A DNA stretch of 20,862 nucleotides. Source: Candidatus Desantisiibacteriota bacterium. GTDB lineage: Bacteria > JACRDZ01. The translations under genes were made by a program, and so were the position numbers. Positions 7,485 to 14,535 of the stretch are shown one piece after another. Within the stretch, counting starts at the first letter, position 1. Each line of letters starts with the position of its first letter. The stretch is from the NCBI GenBank assembly GCA_016209155.1, contig JACQWU010000016.1:1-20862 (forward strand). Reading direction: 5' to 3'. A model generated the notes under the pieces. The model was not told the origin of the DNA. It saw only the letters and a list, made by a program, of their open reading frames with translations, and ran no database searches.

Positions 7485-9233
7485 ATGAAATATAAAACCA
7501 TCACAAAAGATAATCCACAAAATTTTAAAGTACGGCCTAATTTATATAATTATGAAGCAATGCGAAAGGATTTTAAATGGGAAGATATTCACAAGGAATT
7601 GGATTTTCTGCCCGGCGGAGGATTAAATTTAGCTTATGAAGCCATTGACCGTCATACCAAAAACGATAAAAAAAATAAAATTGCTTTAATATGGGACGGC
7701 AAAAATAATAAAGAAGAAAAATATACTTTTCAAGACATGTCAAGGCTTTCAAATCAGTTTGCAAATATACTTGATAGCCTTGGGGTAAAAAAAGGCGACC
7801 GGGTATTTACATATCTGGATCGTGTACCTGAATTATATATAAGCATAATTGGTATTGCTAAAACTGGAGCAATTATCGGACCGCTGTTTTCAGCTTTCGG
7901 TACGGAAGCTATAAAAGACAGACTGTCTGATAGTGGTGCTAAAGTTCTTATTACTTCACCGCAGCTATTGGCAAATGTTGATGCTGTTAAAAAAGACCTG
8001 CCCGAACTTAAACATATTATTATTGTCAATAAACATAATGTTCCATACTCTCCGAAAGAAAATGAAATAGTTTATGAAAAAGCCATGGCTGGTGCCAAAA
8101 CAGAATATAATATATGCAGCACTGATAAGGAAGATTTTTCCATAATGCATTATACTTCGGGTACCACCGGAAAACCAAAAGGTGCGGCTCATGTACATGA
8201 AGCCATCGTCGGCCACTATGCAACCGCTAAATATGTACTGGATCTGCACAGTGAAGATATTTACTGGTGCACTGCTGATCCGGGCTGGGTTACCGGAACT
8301 TCATACGGTATTTTCGGACCATGGGCAAACGGTGTTACTCAGCTGGTCAGCGAAATCGGATTTCAGGTTCATCATTGGTATGATCTCATTTCTAAATATA
8401 AAGTTACAGTATGGTATACAGCTCCCACTGCTATCCGAATGCTTATGAAATACGGAGAAAAAGAAGTAAAAAAACATAATTTAAGTTCCCTTCGTTATAT
8501 CAATAGTGTCGGAGAGCCGTTAAATCCCGAAGCTGTTATATGGAGTAGGGAAGTATTTGGAATGGCGTTTCATGACAACTGGTGGCAGACTGAAACCGGT
8601 TGTATTCAGATTGCTAATTATGCGGTGCAGGATATTAAACCCGGATCAATGGGACGTCCCTTCCCCGGAGTTAAAGCCGCAATCATAAATGATAATTTCA
8701 CACAGGAATTACCAGCAGGAGAAGAAGGTCATCTTTGTTTAAAATATCCCTGGCCATCTATGTTCCGCACATACTGGAATAAAAAAGATTTATATAATTC
8801 CCGTTTTAAAAATGGCTGGTATATAACCGGAGATAAAGCACGAATGGACAATGAAGGATATTTTCACTTTGTCGGACGGGCGGATGATGTTATGAATGTT
8901 GCGGGACACCTTGTTGGACCTTTTGAAGTTGAGAGCGCTCTTGTTGAACATCCGGCAGTAGCTGAAGCAGGGGTTATCGGAATTCCGGATCCTATCCGGA
9001 TGGAAGTGGTAAAAGCATTTGTATCGCTTCGAGAAGGATTCGAACCATCGGAGAAATTAAAACTGGATATAAAAAAATTCGTGGCAGAAAAACTTGATGC
9101 CAATGCAGCGCCAAAAGAAATTGAAATTTTAAAAACTTTACCCAAAACACGCAGCGGTAAAATTATGCGCCGCCTTTTAAAAGCAAGAGAATTGGGACTG
9201 CCTGAAGGCGATACTTCAACATTGGAGGAATGA
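7485..9233 (+). CDS. Acetate--CoA ligase (AMP-forming), AcsA-like
   Basis: This 582-residue adenylate-forming enzyme should convert acetate (or a similar short acid), ATP and CoA to acyl-CoA, AMP and PPi. It shows YTSGTTGKPKG at 223-233 (phosphate loop), WWQTETG at 366-372 (acyl pocket and adenylate site; Trp there favours acetate), GWYITGDKARMDNEGYFHFVGR at the hinge, and SGKIMRR with the catalytic Lys559. Size and spacing fit the shorter AcsA class of Firmicutes more than the roughly 650-residue Acs. At 474-478 it reads GHLVG where the classic enzymes have G(H/Y)R; the Arg is Leu476. The frame is open to a TTG at 7461 inside the inverted repeat, but the ATG at 7485 starts at the conserved N-terminus. 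The ribosome site is weak (GAG, 7474-7476). Confidence 0.92.
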   Translation: MKYKTITKDNPQNFKVRPNLYNYEAMRKDFKWEDIHKELDFLPGGGLNLAYEAIDRHTKNDKKNKIALIWDGKNNKEEKYTFQDMSRLSNQFANILDSLGVKKGDRVFTYLDRVPELYISIIGIAKTGAIIGPLFSAFGTEAIKDRLSDSGAKVLITSPQLLANVDAVKKDLPELKHIIIVNKHNVPYSPKENEIVYEKAMAGAKTEYNICSTDKEDFSIMHYTSGTTGKPKGAAHVHEAIVGHYATAKYVLDLHSEDIYWCTADPGWVTGTSYGIFGPWANGVTQLVSEIGFQVHHWYDLISKYKVTVWYTAPTAIRMLMKYGEKEVKKHNLSSLRYINSVGEPLNPEAVIWSREVFGMAFHDNWWQTETGCIQIANYAVQDIKPGSMGRPFPGVKAAIINDNFTQELPAGEEGHLCLKYPWPSMFRTYWNKKDLYNSRFKNGWYITGDKARMDNEGYFHFVGRADDVMNVAGHLVGPFEVESALVEHPAVAEAGVIGIPDPIRMEVVKAFVSLREGFEPSEKLKLDIKKFVAEKLDANAAPKEIEILKTLPKTRSGKIMRRLLKARELGLPEGDTSTLEE

Positions 9234-9241
9234 ACTGTATA

Positions 9242-9793
9242 CTAATTATCCTTTGCCCCCTCAGTGATCCATAATCTTATCATTTTATAATCTGTGTCTG
9301 TAACTTTCCAGAATACACCTCCGGCATGAGTAATATTTCCGTTTATATTGTTTCTCGTTTTTAAAAGCACAGGGCTCATATCAGGATTTTTCTTATAATC
9401 TAATGCCATATCTTTTATCCCTCTTTTACTCCATATTTTACCATTTACTATAACAGATGAACCGTTGTAGGATGTCAAATCGAGAGAATTGCTGTGATCA
9501 ATAACAGTTGAAGGTTCCCCTTCAAAGTCGGATTTGGTTACTATCCTCGTCCGCGTCTCGCCGGGAATATGGCATGGAGCGCATTTATTCCTGAATATGG
9601 GCAATATATGTTTTTTAAAACTTAACCGCATCGAAGGATAAGACGAATGTGTGCTTTTTCCGGCGCCCCATAATGCACCCCTTGTCCCCATATAAGAGTG
9701 ATGCATGCTGCAGCTCATCCTTGAATCCGGGTCGGTAGAACCTCCTATAGGAGCTATAGTAACCATGGGTCTGACATTGAAAACCCGTTTCAT
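9242..9793 (-). CDS. Cytochrome C-terminal fragment with CAPCH heme site
   Basis: This frame has no ribosome site or signal peptide of its own; the ATG at 9793 is only the first Met after a stop in this frame. It contains CSMHH, then the typical c-type cytochrome entry SFKKHILPIFRNKCAPCHIPG, and ends with TDTDYKMIRLWITEGAKDN, the usual closing helix of such domains, where WI.EGA recurs. It is best read as the 3' half of the split gene. Confidence 0.7.
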   Translation of the reverse strand: MKRVFNVRPMVTIAPIGGSTDPDSRMSCSMHHSYMGTRGALWGAGKSTHSSYPSMRLSFKKHILPIFRNKCAPCHIPGETRTRIVTKSDFEGEPSTVIDHSNSLDLTSYNGSSVIVNGKIWSKRGIKDMALDYKKNPDMSPVLLKTRNNINGNITHAGGVFWKVTDTDYKMIRLWITEGAKDN

Positions 9794-10220
9794 CAGTATA
9801 ATAAAGCGGTTCAGTCATTCCGCCGTGACTGATAACGGCATAAGGATTGCTCGCAATCGGGGCGTATGTCCAAAAATTTCCGACTTCGTTACTGGTCATG
9901 CTTATCACATTACCATCAATGTCCTGCAATATTACCTCTCCTTCCTTCAGCGGTTTTCTTCCTGCCCGGTCCTCATAAAGGGTCCCTGATGCAGTAAAAA
10001 CAACGGAAGCTTTTCCTCCGGGGCGGTGGCAGGCTCCGCACTCTTCTCCCGCATTATGTGTTCCCCTTCCGGGACCGTTGTCTTTTCCGGGAATATGCCC
10101 GGATGGAACCGGTTGCAATTTACGACCATCAGATGAAAAATTTAAAAAGTCGTAATTTTCCGCAAAAGTAAAAGCAGGACATAAAACCAGTATTATTAAT
10201 AATATAAAACTTTTAGTCAT
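9615..10220 (-). CDS. Cytochrome N-terminal fragment with signal peptide and one CxxCH
   Basis: This frame holds the signal peptide, the heme-binding CGACH in GTHNAGEECGACHRPGG and a beta-rich segment (EVILQDIDGNVISMTS, NFWTYAPIASNPYAV). Sequence after about position 9780 (from QCQTHGYY onward) no longer looks like the family and is probably out-of-frame translation up to the stop at 9615. Read literally it would be a 201-residue monoheme protein. Confidence 0.7.
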   Translation of the reverse strand: MTKSFILLIILVLCPAFTFAENYDFLNFSSDGRKLQPVPSGHIPGKDNGPGRGTHNAGEECGACHRPGGKASVVFTASGTLYEDRAGRKPLKEGEVILQDIDGNVISMTSNEVGNFWTYAPIASNPYAVISHGGMTEPLYYTDETGFQCQTHGYYSSYRRFYRPGFKDELQHASLLYGDKGCIMGRRKKHTFVLSFDAVKF

Positions 10221-10239
10221 CACAATATCCTCCATTTTC

Positions 10240-10719
10240 TTATTCGGTTATAATTTGTCCCGTATATAAATCCACCAAATAAGTCCTTCCTGTATCTTTA
10301 TTAGTACGCGGCGCACCAATTAACAACCTGCCGTTTTTTACTGCAAGAGATGTCCCATAACCCTGGCTATTTTCATATCCTTCAAATATTGTGGAGTTTA
10401 CAAGTGTAGAAGAGGAGTTTATATCCCTGCCATATAAAATATAAACTTTACCGGCGAGTGTCAAAGTGCCTGTATCAGCTAATGGCGCGCCTACAGCAAA
10501 GTCAGGTTTTTGATCACAATCTATGTCACCTACACAAGCTATAGAGAAACCAAATCTGCTGAAAAGTGATTCCCCATCGATTCTAACCACCAGATCAAAA
10601 GACGATGAATCAACATTAATTGTTCTGTTTCCAATACCGCCTTTTACTATATAAATACTCCCTGTATCTCTATTCCCGTTAACAACCGCGTTTGGCGCGC
10701 TAATAATGATTTCAGTCAT
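10240..10719 (-). CDS. FG-GAP propeller, C-terminal fragment
   Basis: The fragment has 159 residues beginning MTEIIISAPNA, continuing the interrupted blade in another frame. The ATG at 10719 overlaps the upstream stop, so translational coupling could in principle yield two polypeptides, but there is no signal peptide to export this half. It ends with GRTYLVDLYTGQIITE, a plausible natural C-terminus. Confidence 0.7.
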   Translation of the reverse strand: MTEIIISAPNAVVNGNRDTGSIYIVKGGIGNRTINVDSSSFDLVVRIDGESLFSRFGFSIACVGDIDCDQKPDFAVGAPLADTGTLTLAGKVYILYGRDINSSSTLVNSTIFEGYENSQGYGTSLAVKNGRLLIGAPRTNKDTGRTYLVDLYTGQIITE

Positions 10720-11404
10720 CTATATTGTCACCATTAATATCTCCGGCTTCCGCACTCCAGCCGAGCCCTTTATTTATTGAGGATGCATAAATGGCAATCT
10801 TGCTGGTAAAATAGGGAGCGAGATAAACATATACTGCACCGCCCTGGTAAATGGAAGGATCATTTGTATTAAACGGAGCACCCACAATTAAGTCTCTTTT
10901 TCCATCACCATTCAAGTCGCCTGCTGAAATAAAAAATCCAAATTTATCCATTGCCCCTTCGCCTGAAAGTTTTGAAATAATTTTTTTGCTGCCTTTATAG
11001 CCTTTATAAACTATAACGCTTCCGCTTAAAGACACATCCGGACCACCTCCGTTGATAGCTCCAACAGCAAAGTCTTCTCTGCCGTCTCCATCGGTATCTC
11101 CTATATTTTTAAATGAAAATCCATAATTGTCATCGTCTGACAAAAGCACAAAAGGACGGGGAAAAAATCTCCCGTAAGTATTTCCCATGTATACGAGTAT
11201 AGCGCCCGATTTTAAATGTAAATTTGCATAAGGCGCTCCTATTATTTCATCATCAATGCCATCACCATCAATATCGATAAATCCTACAGATTGACCTTGT
11301 TTGCTTCCAACAAGTGTTATCCCATCTGCATAACTTAAAGCATCAAAACAAAATAAAACAAAAAAAGTAACTGAGCTTATGATTAAAAAATATTTTATAA
11401 ACAT
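10712..11404 (-). CDS. FG-GAP propeller, N-terminal fragment
   Basis: The fragment has 230 residues with the signal peptide and the first three and a half blades. It stops at TGA (10712-10714) directly after GDINGDNIDD, in the middle of a calcium loop, so the product would be an incomplete propeller unlikely to close. Confidence 0.75.
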   Translation of the reverse strand: MFIKYFLIISSVTFFVLFCFDALSYADGITLVGSKQGQSVGFIDIDGDGIDDEIIGAPYANLHLKSGAILVYMGNTYGRFFPRPFVLLSDDDNYGFSFKNIGDTDGDGREDFAVGAINGGGPDVSLSGSVIVYKGYKGSKKIISKLSGEGAMDKFGFFISAGDLNGDGKRDLIVGAPFNTNDPSIYQGGAVYVYLAPYFTSKIAIYASSINKGLGWSAEAGDINGDNIDD

Positions 11405-11429
11405 ATTTCCCCCTTTATCGAATAAAACA

Positions 11430-11460
11430 GGGGATGCAAATATTATTAAATTGCATCCCC
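11430..11460 (-). terminator. Hairpin, probable terminator after the multicopper oxidase gene
   Basis: Perfect 10-bp arms GGGGATGCAA and TTGCATCCCC enclose an 11-base AT loop. Read on the - strand, the hairpin begins 21 bases after the oxidase stop and is followed by TGTTTTATT, a modest U tract. It sits 26 bases before the FG-GAP start, so it would at most partly insulate that gene or protect a processed mRNA end. Confidence 0.6.
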
Positions 11461-11480
11461 ATTACAATTTGCTCACTTTA

Positions 11481-11807
11481 CTAATTTATGTTCAGCAAAA
11501 ATCCTTTGCTTATTGCCGTTCCAACACTATCCGTCACTTGCACTGTAAAGCTAAATGAACCGGGAGTTGTCGGCCTGCCGCTTAAGACTCCGGCGCTTGA
11601 AAAAGTTAAACCGTCCGGCAGAGCTCCTCCTGTCAGCGACCATGTATAAGGTGTAAGACCGCCGGTTGCAAAAATGTTCCTGGAATAATTTACTCCAACA
11701 ATTCCTGCAGGCATAGGACTGGTTGTAGTTATTCGTAATGGAAGAGCATTGATTGTCATAGCAAAATTCATAGTTGCGATTGTTCCAAGACTATCCATTA
11801 CCTGCAC
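11481..11807 (-). CDS. Multicopper oxidase fragment 5: last Ig-like repeat and C-terminus
   Basis: Read from 11898 the frame completes the interrupted repeat, then encodes a final He_PIG repeat ending VGTAISKGFLLNIN. No membrane anchor or sorting signal is seen at the C-terminus, so the intact protein was probably released or held non-covalently. Confidence 0.7.
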   Translation of the reverse strand: MQVMDSLGTIATMNFAMTINALPLRITTTSPMPAGIVGVNYSRNIFATGGLTPYTWSLTGGALPDGLTFSSAGVLSGRPTTPGSFSFTVQVTDSVGTAISKGFLLNIN

Positions 11808-11896
11808 TGTGAAATTAAATGTACCAAGAGCTGTAGGCCTGCCGCTTAAGACTCCGGCGCTTGAAAAAGTTAAACCGTCCGGCAGAGCTCCTCCTG

Positions 11897-12340
11897 TCAG
11901 CGAAGCGACCAGGTATAGGGGGTAAGACCGCCGGTTGCGAAAATGGTCTTCGAAAGATTTGCTCCGAGTAATCCTCCGGTTAATGGACTGGTTGTGGTTA
12001 TTCGTAGAGGAAGAGTACTGACTGTCATTGTAAAACTCGCAGTTGAAATGGTTCCAAGACTGTCCATTACCTGTACTGTGAAGTTAAATATACCAGGAAC
12101 TGTCGGTCTGCCGCTTAAGACTCCGGTACCTGAAAGAAGTAAACCATTCGGAAGGCTTCCTCCTGCCAGAGACCAGGTATACGGGGTAAGACCGCCGGTT
12201 GCTAAAATAGTCCTCGAATAGTTTACTCCCACAATTCCTGCAGGCATTGGACTGGTTGTAGTTATTCGTAGAGGAAGAGTATTAATTGTCATAACAAAAT
12301 CCTTGGCAGAAATGGTTCCAATACTATCTGTCACCTGCAC
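11897..12340 (-). CDS. Multicopper oxidase fragment 4: Ig-like repeats
   Basis: This fragment carries the tail of one He_PIG repeat, a full repeat and the beginning of another, ending GLTPYTWSLR at a TGA created by the AGCGA duplication. The first Met is internal (the frame is open upstream to GVLSGRPTVPG, near 12390) and there is no ribosome site. It is not a separate gene. Confidence 0.7.
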   Translation of the reverse strand: MQVTDSIGTISAKDFVMTINTLPLRITTTSPMPAGIVGVNYSRTILATGGLTPYTWSLAGGSLPNGLLLSGTGVLSGRPTVPGIFNFTVQVMDSLGTISTASFTMTVSTLPLRITTTSPLTGGLLGANLSKTIFATGGLTPYTWSLR

Positions 12341-12347
12341 TGTGAAG

Positions 12348-14498
12348 TTAAATGTACCGGGAACTGTCGGCCTGCCGCTTAAGACTCCGGCGAGTTACAG
12401 GTATGCCGCTTAAGACTCCTGTACCTGAAAGGAGCAAACCGGCCGGCAGGCTGCCTCCTGTTAAAGACCAGGTATAAGGGATAAGACCACCGGATGCTAA
12501 AATAGTCACGCTGTAGCTTGTTCCTGCTATTCCAACCGGTAGCGGGCTTAATGTTGTTATAACGAGCGGATCTACAATAAGTAAAGATAAAGGTTTAGTT
12601 GCAACCAATCCAGCTCCATCTGTAACCTGAACTGTAAAATCAAATGTTCCTAAAGCAGCCGGTATACCGCTGATAATACCAGAGCTGCTCAAGGTCAATC
12701 CTAAAGGTAATGCTCCGGCTGACAAAGACCACATATATGGCAGATAACCTCCTGTAGCAGCAAGTGTCTGACTGTAAAGAATAGTTCTCACCCCAAATGG
12801 CAGTGATGTTGTCGTAATAACGACAGGCGTTCCAACCATAGCGGTGTTTGAAAATCCCGAATCAGCGGATTTATTAGGGAAACCGATTGCGGGAGCAATG
12901 TATATTTCGGTATCACCAACAAGGTTAGAAGCAAATATTCTATAATAATATGTTGTCCCATCAATACCAGTGTTATCTGTGTATGCCGTCTGGTTTTTTG
13001 CAACAACAAAGGTTGTTAAGTTTGCTGTAAATTTCGGATTCGTCGCTCTTTGAATCGTAAATCCAGTTTCATTTATAGAATTATCGTTCCATGTCAGATT
13101 AATTTCCTGCGAACCGGCAGATCCGTATGCAGTCAGGTTTGAAGGTGTCTCCGGCGCAACCGCCAAAACTAACGAATGCATCATATCCATTTCTTCATGA
13201 GCCAATATATGGCAATGCCAGACATATTCCCATCCAAAGTTGACATAGTGATTAGTAACAGTAACAGGTTCTCCGGTTGGAGTAATAAATCCACCCGGTA
13301 CAGTTTTTAAAAGATCTCCCTCTTGCATTGTAGGATCAATCAGACGAACACTGTTTGGAACCTGGAATGGTAGATTATTTGGAAGAATCGGTCTGAACGC
13401 AATTATTGTATCCTCCAGCGGGCTCACTCTGAAGGTTTCCTTCCAGCCAAGTTCATTTGCGTCAGGCGGTCTGATAGCGCCGTCCCAACCAACTCGATTA
13501 ATCAATTGAGCGTTAAATAAATGTGTATGTATTGTGTGTGTATCAACACCATTATGTGTGATTTTCCAAATCTGTGTTCCATCGTCTAATGTCCCGATAG
13601 GAGTTCCATATGTTGTTCCTTTGACTATTTCAACAGGCGGAGATGCATAACCGTAGAGGATAAAATTTTGAACTCCAGCCTGTGTCATAGGTAATTCAAC
13701 CCCTAACATACCGCTCATACGTCCATAATCCATATCATAAGCTTCGCCCATTTCGTCCTGCATAGCCTTCGGCTCTAATGGTAACGTTACAATTGAACCT
13801 GAAACGGTTTTAAAAGTTAAAAAGTTGTCTTGAATTCGTACATAAGTATCAACCGGAAAAGTTGTGTCGTATGCACTGTTATATCTGGCATCCGGCACAA
13901 TGATCTCATCCTGGGACACTTCAAAAACACCCCTCTTCGTTCCGGTCCTGGCAAACACTGACTCTAAATTTGCCAGATCGTATGATGGAGCCGGGGATGA
14001 AGCAGATACCCTGATTTGCATAATAGTTCGTATGTTTGGGCCATAACCTGGTTGTGTTGCAGGGGTTCCACCTTCACCTGTCAGGTCTGGATTACCTGTA
14101 TAATAATCATAACGCGGGTCAAGGGCAGGAAACGCGGCAGGAGCATCATTGTAAAGAATGAGCGTCTTACCGGCAAATGCCGAGAAATCTATAATTACAT
14201 CAGCTCTCTCGGCTGTTCCTATGAGAAGCGCATGATCTGTAACATTCCCAAAATTAAATGTTGTTGGTACCATGTTCCATGCAACCGGCTGGTTTGGGAC
14301 TAATACCGGCGCAGGTAAAAATCCTCCTTCAGTTCCAATCTGAATAAATGATGGGCCTCTTGTTGCAGGGTCGGGAACACCGCCTGCTCTGCCATCAATT
14401 GGCCAATCCCCCGGAAAACCGGCAGTCTTTGCCGCAGGTACCATCCTGACTTCAGTATTAACTCTACCGTCAGCAGTTGTAACACCAGGATCTGCCAC
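12348..14498 (-). CDS. Multicopper oxidase fragment 3: type 1 copper domain, FN3 and first Ig-like repeats
   Basis: The first possible start is a GTG at 14498 without a ribosome site, but the frame reads further upstream as RNACNDRFINLQLY to about 14540, so it is a continuation and not an independent gene. It contains HTIHTHLFN and YVWHCHILAHEEMDMMHSL (type 1 and type 3 copper ligands), an FN3 domain starting PETPSNLTAYG, one complete He_PIG repeat and most of a second. The last 13 residues after GVLSGIPVT are out-of-frame read-through of the repeat scar. Confidence 0.8.
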   Translation of the reverse strand: MADPGVTTADGRVNTEVRMVPAAKTAGFPGDWPIDGRAGGVPDPATRGPSFIQIGTEGGFLPAPVLVPNQPVAWNMVPTTFNFGNVTDHALLIGTAERADVIIDFSAFAGKTLILYNDAPAAFPALDPRYDYYTGNPDLTGEGGTPATQPGYGPNIRTIMQIRVSASSPAPSYDLANLESVFARTGTKRGVFEVSQDEIIVPDARYNSAYDTTFPVDTYVRIQDNFLTFKTVSGSIVTLPLEPKAMQDEMGEAYDMDYGRMSGMLGVELPMTQAGVQNFILYGYASPPVEIVKGTTYGTPIGTLDDGTQIWKITHNGVDTHTIHTHLFNAQLINRVGWDGAIRPPDANELGWKETFRVSPLEDTIIAFRPILPNNLPFQVPNSVRLIDPTMQEGDLLKTVPGGFITPTGEPVTVTNHYVNFGWEYVWHCHILAHEEMDMMHSLVLAVAPETPSNLTAYGSAGSQEINLTWNDNSINETGFTIQRATNPKFTANLTTFVVAKNQTAYTDNTGIDGTTYYYRIFASNLVGDTEIYIAPAIGFPNKSADSGFSNTAMVGTPVVITTTSLPFGVRTILYSQTLAATGGYLPYMWSLSAGALPLGLTLSSSGIISGIPAALGTFDFTVQVTDGAGLVATKPLSLLIVDPLVITTLSPLPVGIAGTSYSVTILASGGLIPYTWSLTGGSLPAGLLLSGTGVLSGIPVTRRSLKRQADSSRYI

Positions 14499-14535
14499 AT
14501 AAAGCTGAAGGTTTATAAACCGGTCATTGCACGCA

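Larger units (their letters stand above)
9242..10220 (-). pseudogene. Secreted c-type cytochrome gene, disrupted by a one-base frameshift
   Basis: Two overlapping frames together make one protein of about 325 residues. Fusing them needs only the loss of one base in the AAAA run at 9780-9783 (TTTT on the coding strand), which joins DETGF smoothly to NVRPMVTIAPIGG. The product would have a signal peptide (MTKSFILLIILVLCPAFTFA), a heme site CGACH, a degenerate site CSMHH and a second heme site CAPCH in FKKHILPIFRNKCAPCH. It should be a periplasmic or outer-surface electron carrier. The start at 10220 is preferred over the ATG at 10235 because GGAGG lies eight bases before it. It begins 19 bases after the FG-GAP stop, so the two share an operon. 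Whether the shift is biological or a sequencing error is open. Confidence 0.75.
10240..11404 (-). pseudogene. Secreted FG-GAP (integrin-like) beta-propeller gene, disrupted by a one-base insertion
   Basis: Two frames together encode about 387 residues: a signal peptide (MFIKYFLIISSVTFFVLFC...SYA) and about six FG-GAP blades. Calcium-loop motifs recur: DIDGDGIDDEIIGAPYA, DTDGDGREDFAVGA, DLNGDGKRDLIVGAPF, DINGDNIDD, DIDCDQKPDFAVGAPLA and a final LLIGAP. The break falls inside the fourth blade: removing the base at 10715 turns GDNIDD-stop into GDNIDDEIIISAPN, matching the first blade. Such propellers bind calcium and partner proteins outside the cell; the partner is unknown. The ribosome site AAGGGGG lies just before the ATG. 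It follows the oxidase gene after a hairpin and precedes the cytochrome gene by 19 bases. Confidence 0.85.
11481..12410. repeat. Direct repeats, about 264 bp, encoding He_PIG domains
   Basis: The coding repeats recur every 264 bases (88 codons): the same motif starts at 11718, 11987 and 12251, the first interval being 269 because of the 5-bp duplication. Positions 11572-11639 and 11836-11903 are identical over 68 bases, so the copies are recent or homogenised. Two further, more diverged copies lie upstream to about 12840. Confidence 0.85.

Noticed and set aside
11943-12221. Plus-strand open frame across the Ig-like repeats
   Set aside because: It is a by-product of the repetitive minus-strand coding sequence, with no ribosome site or recognisable domain.
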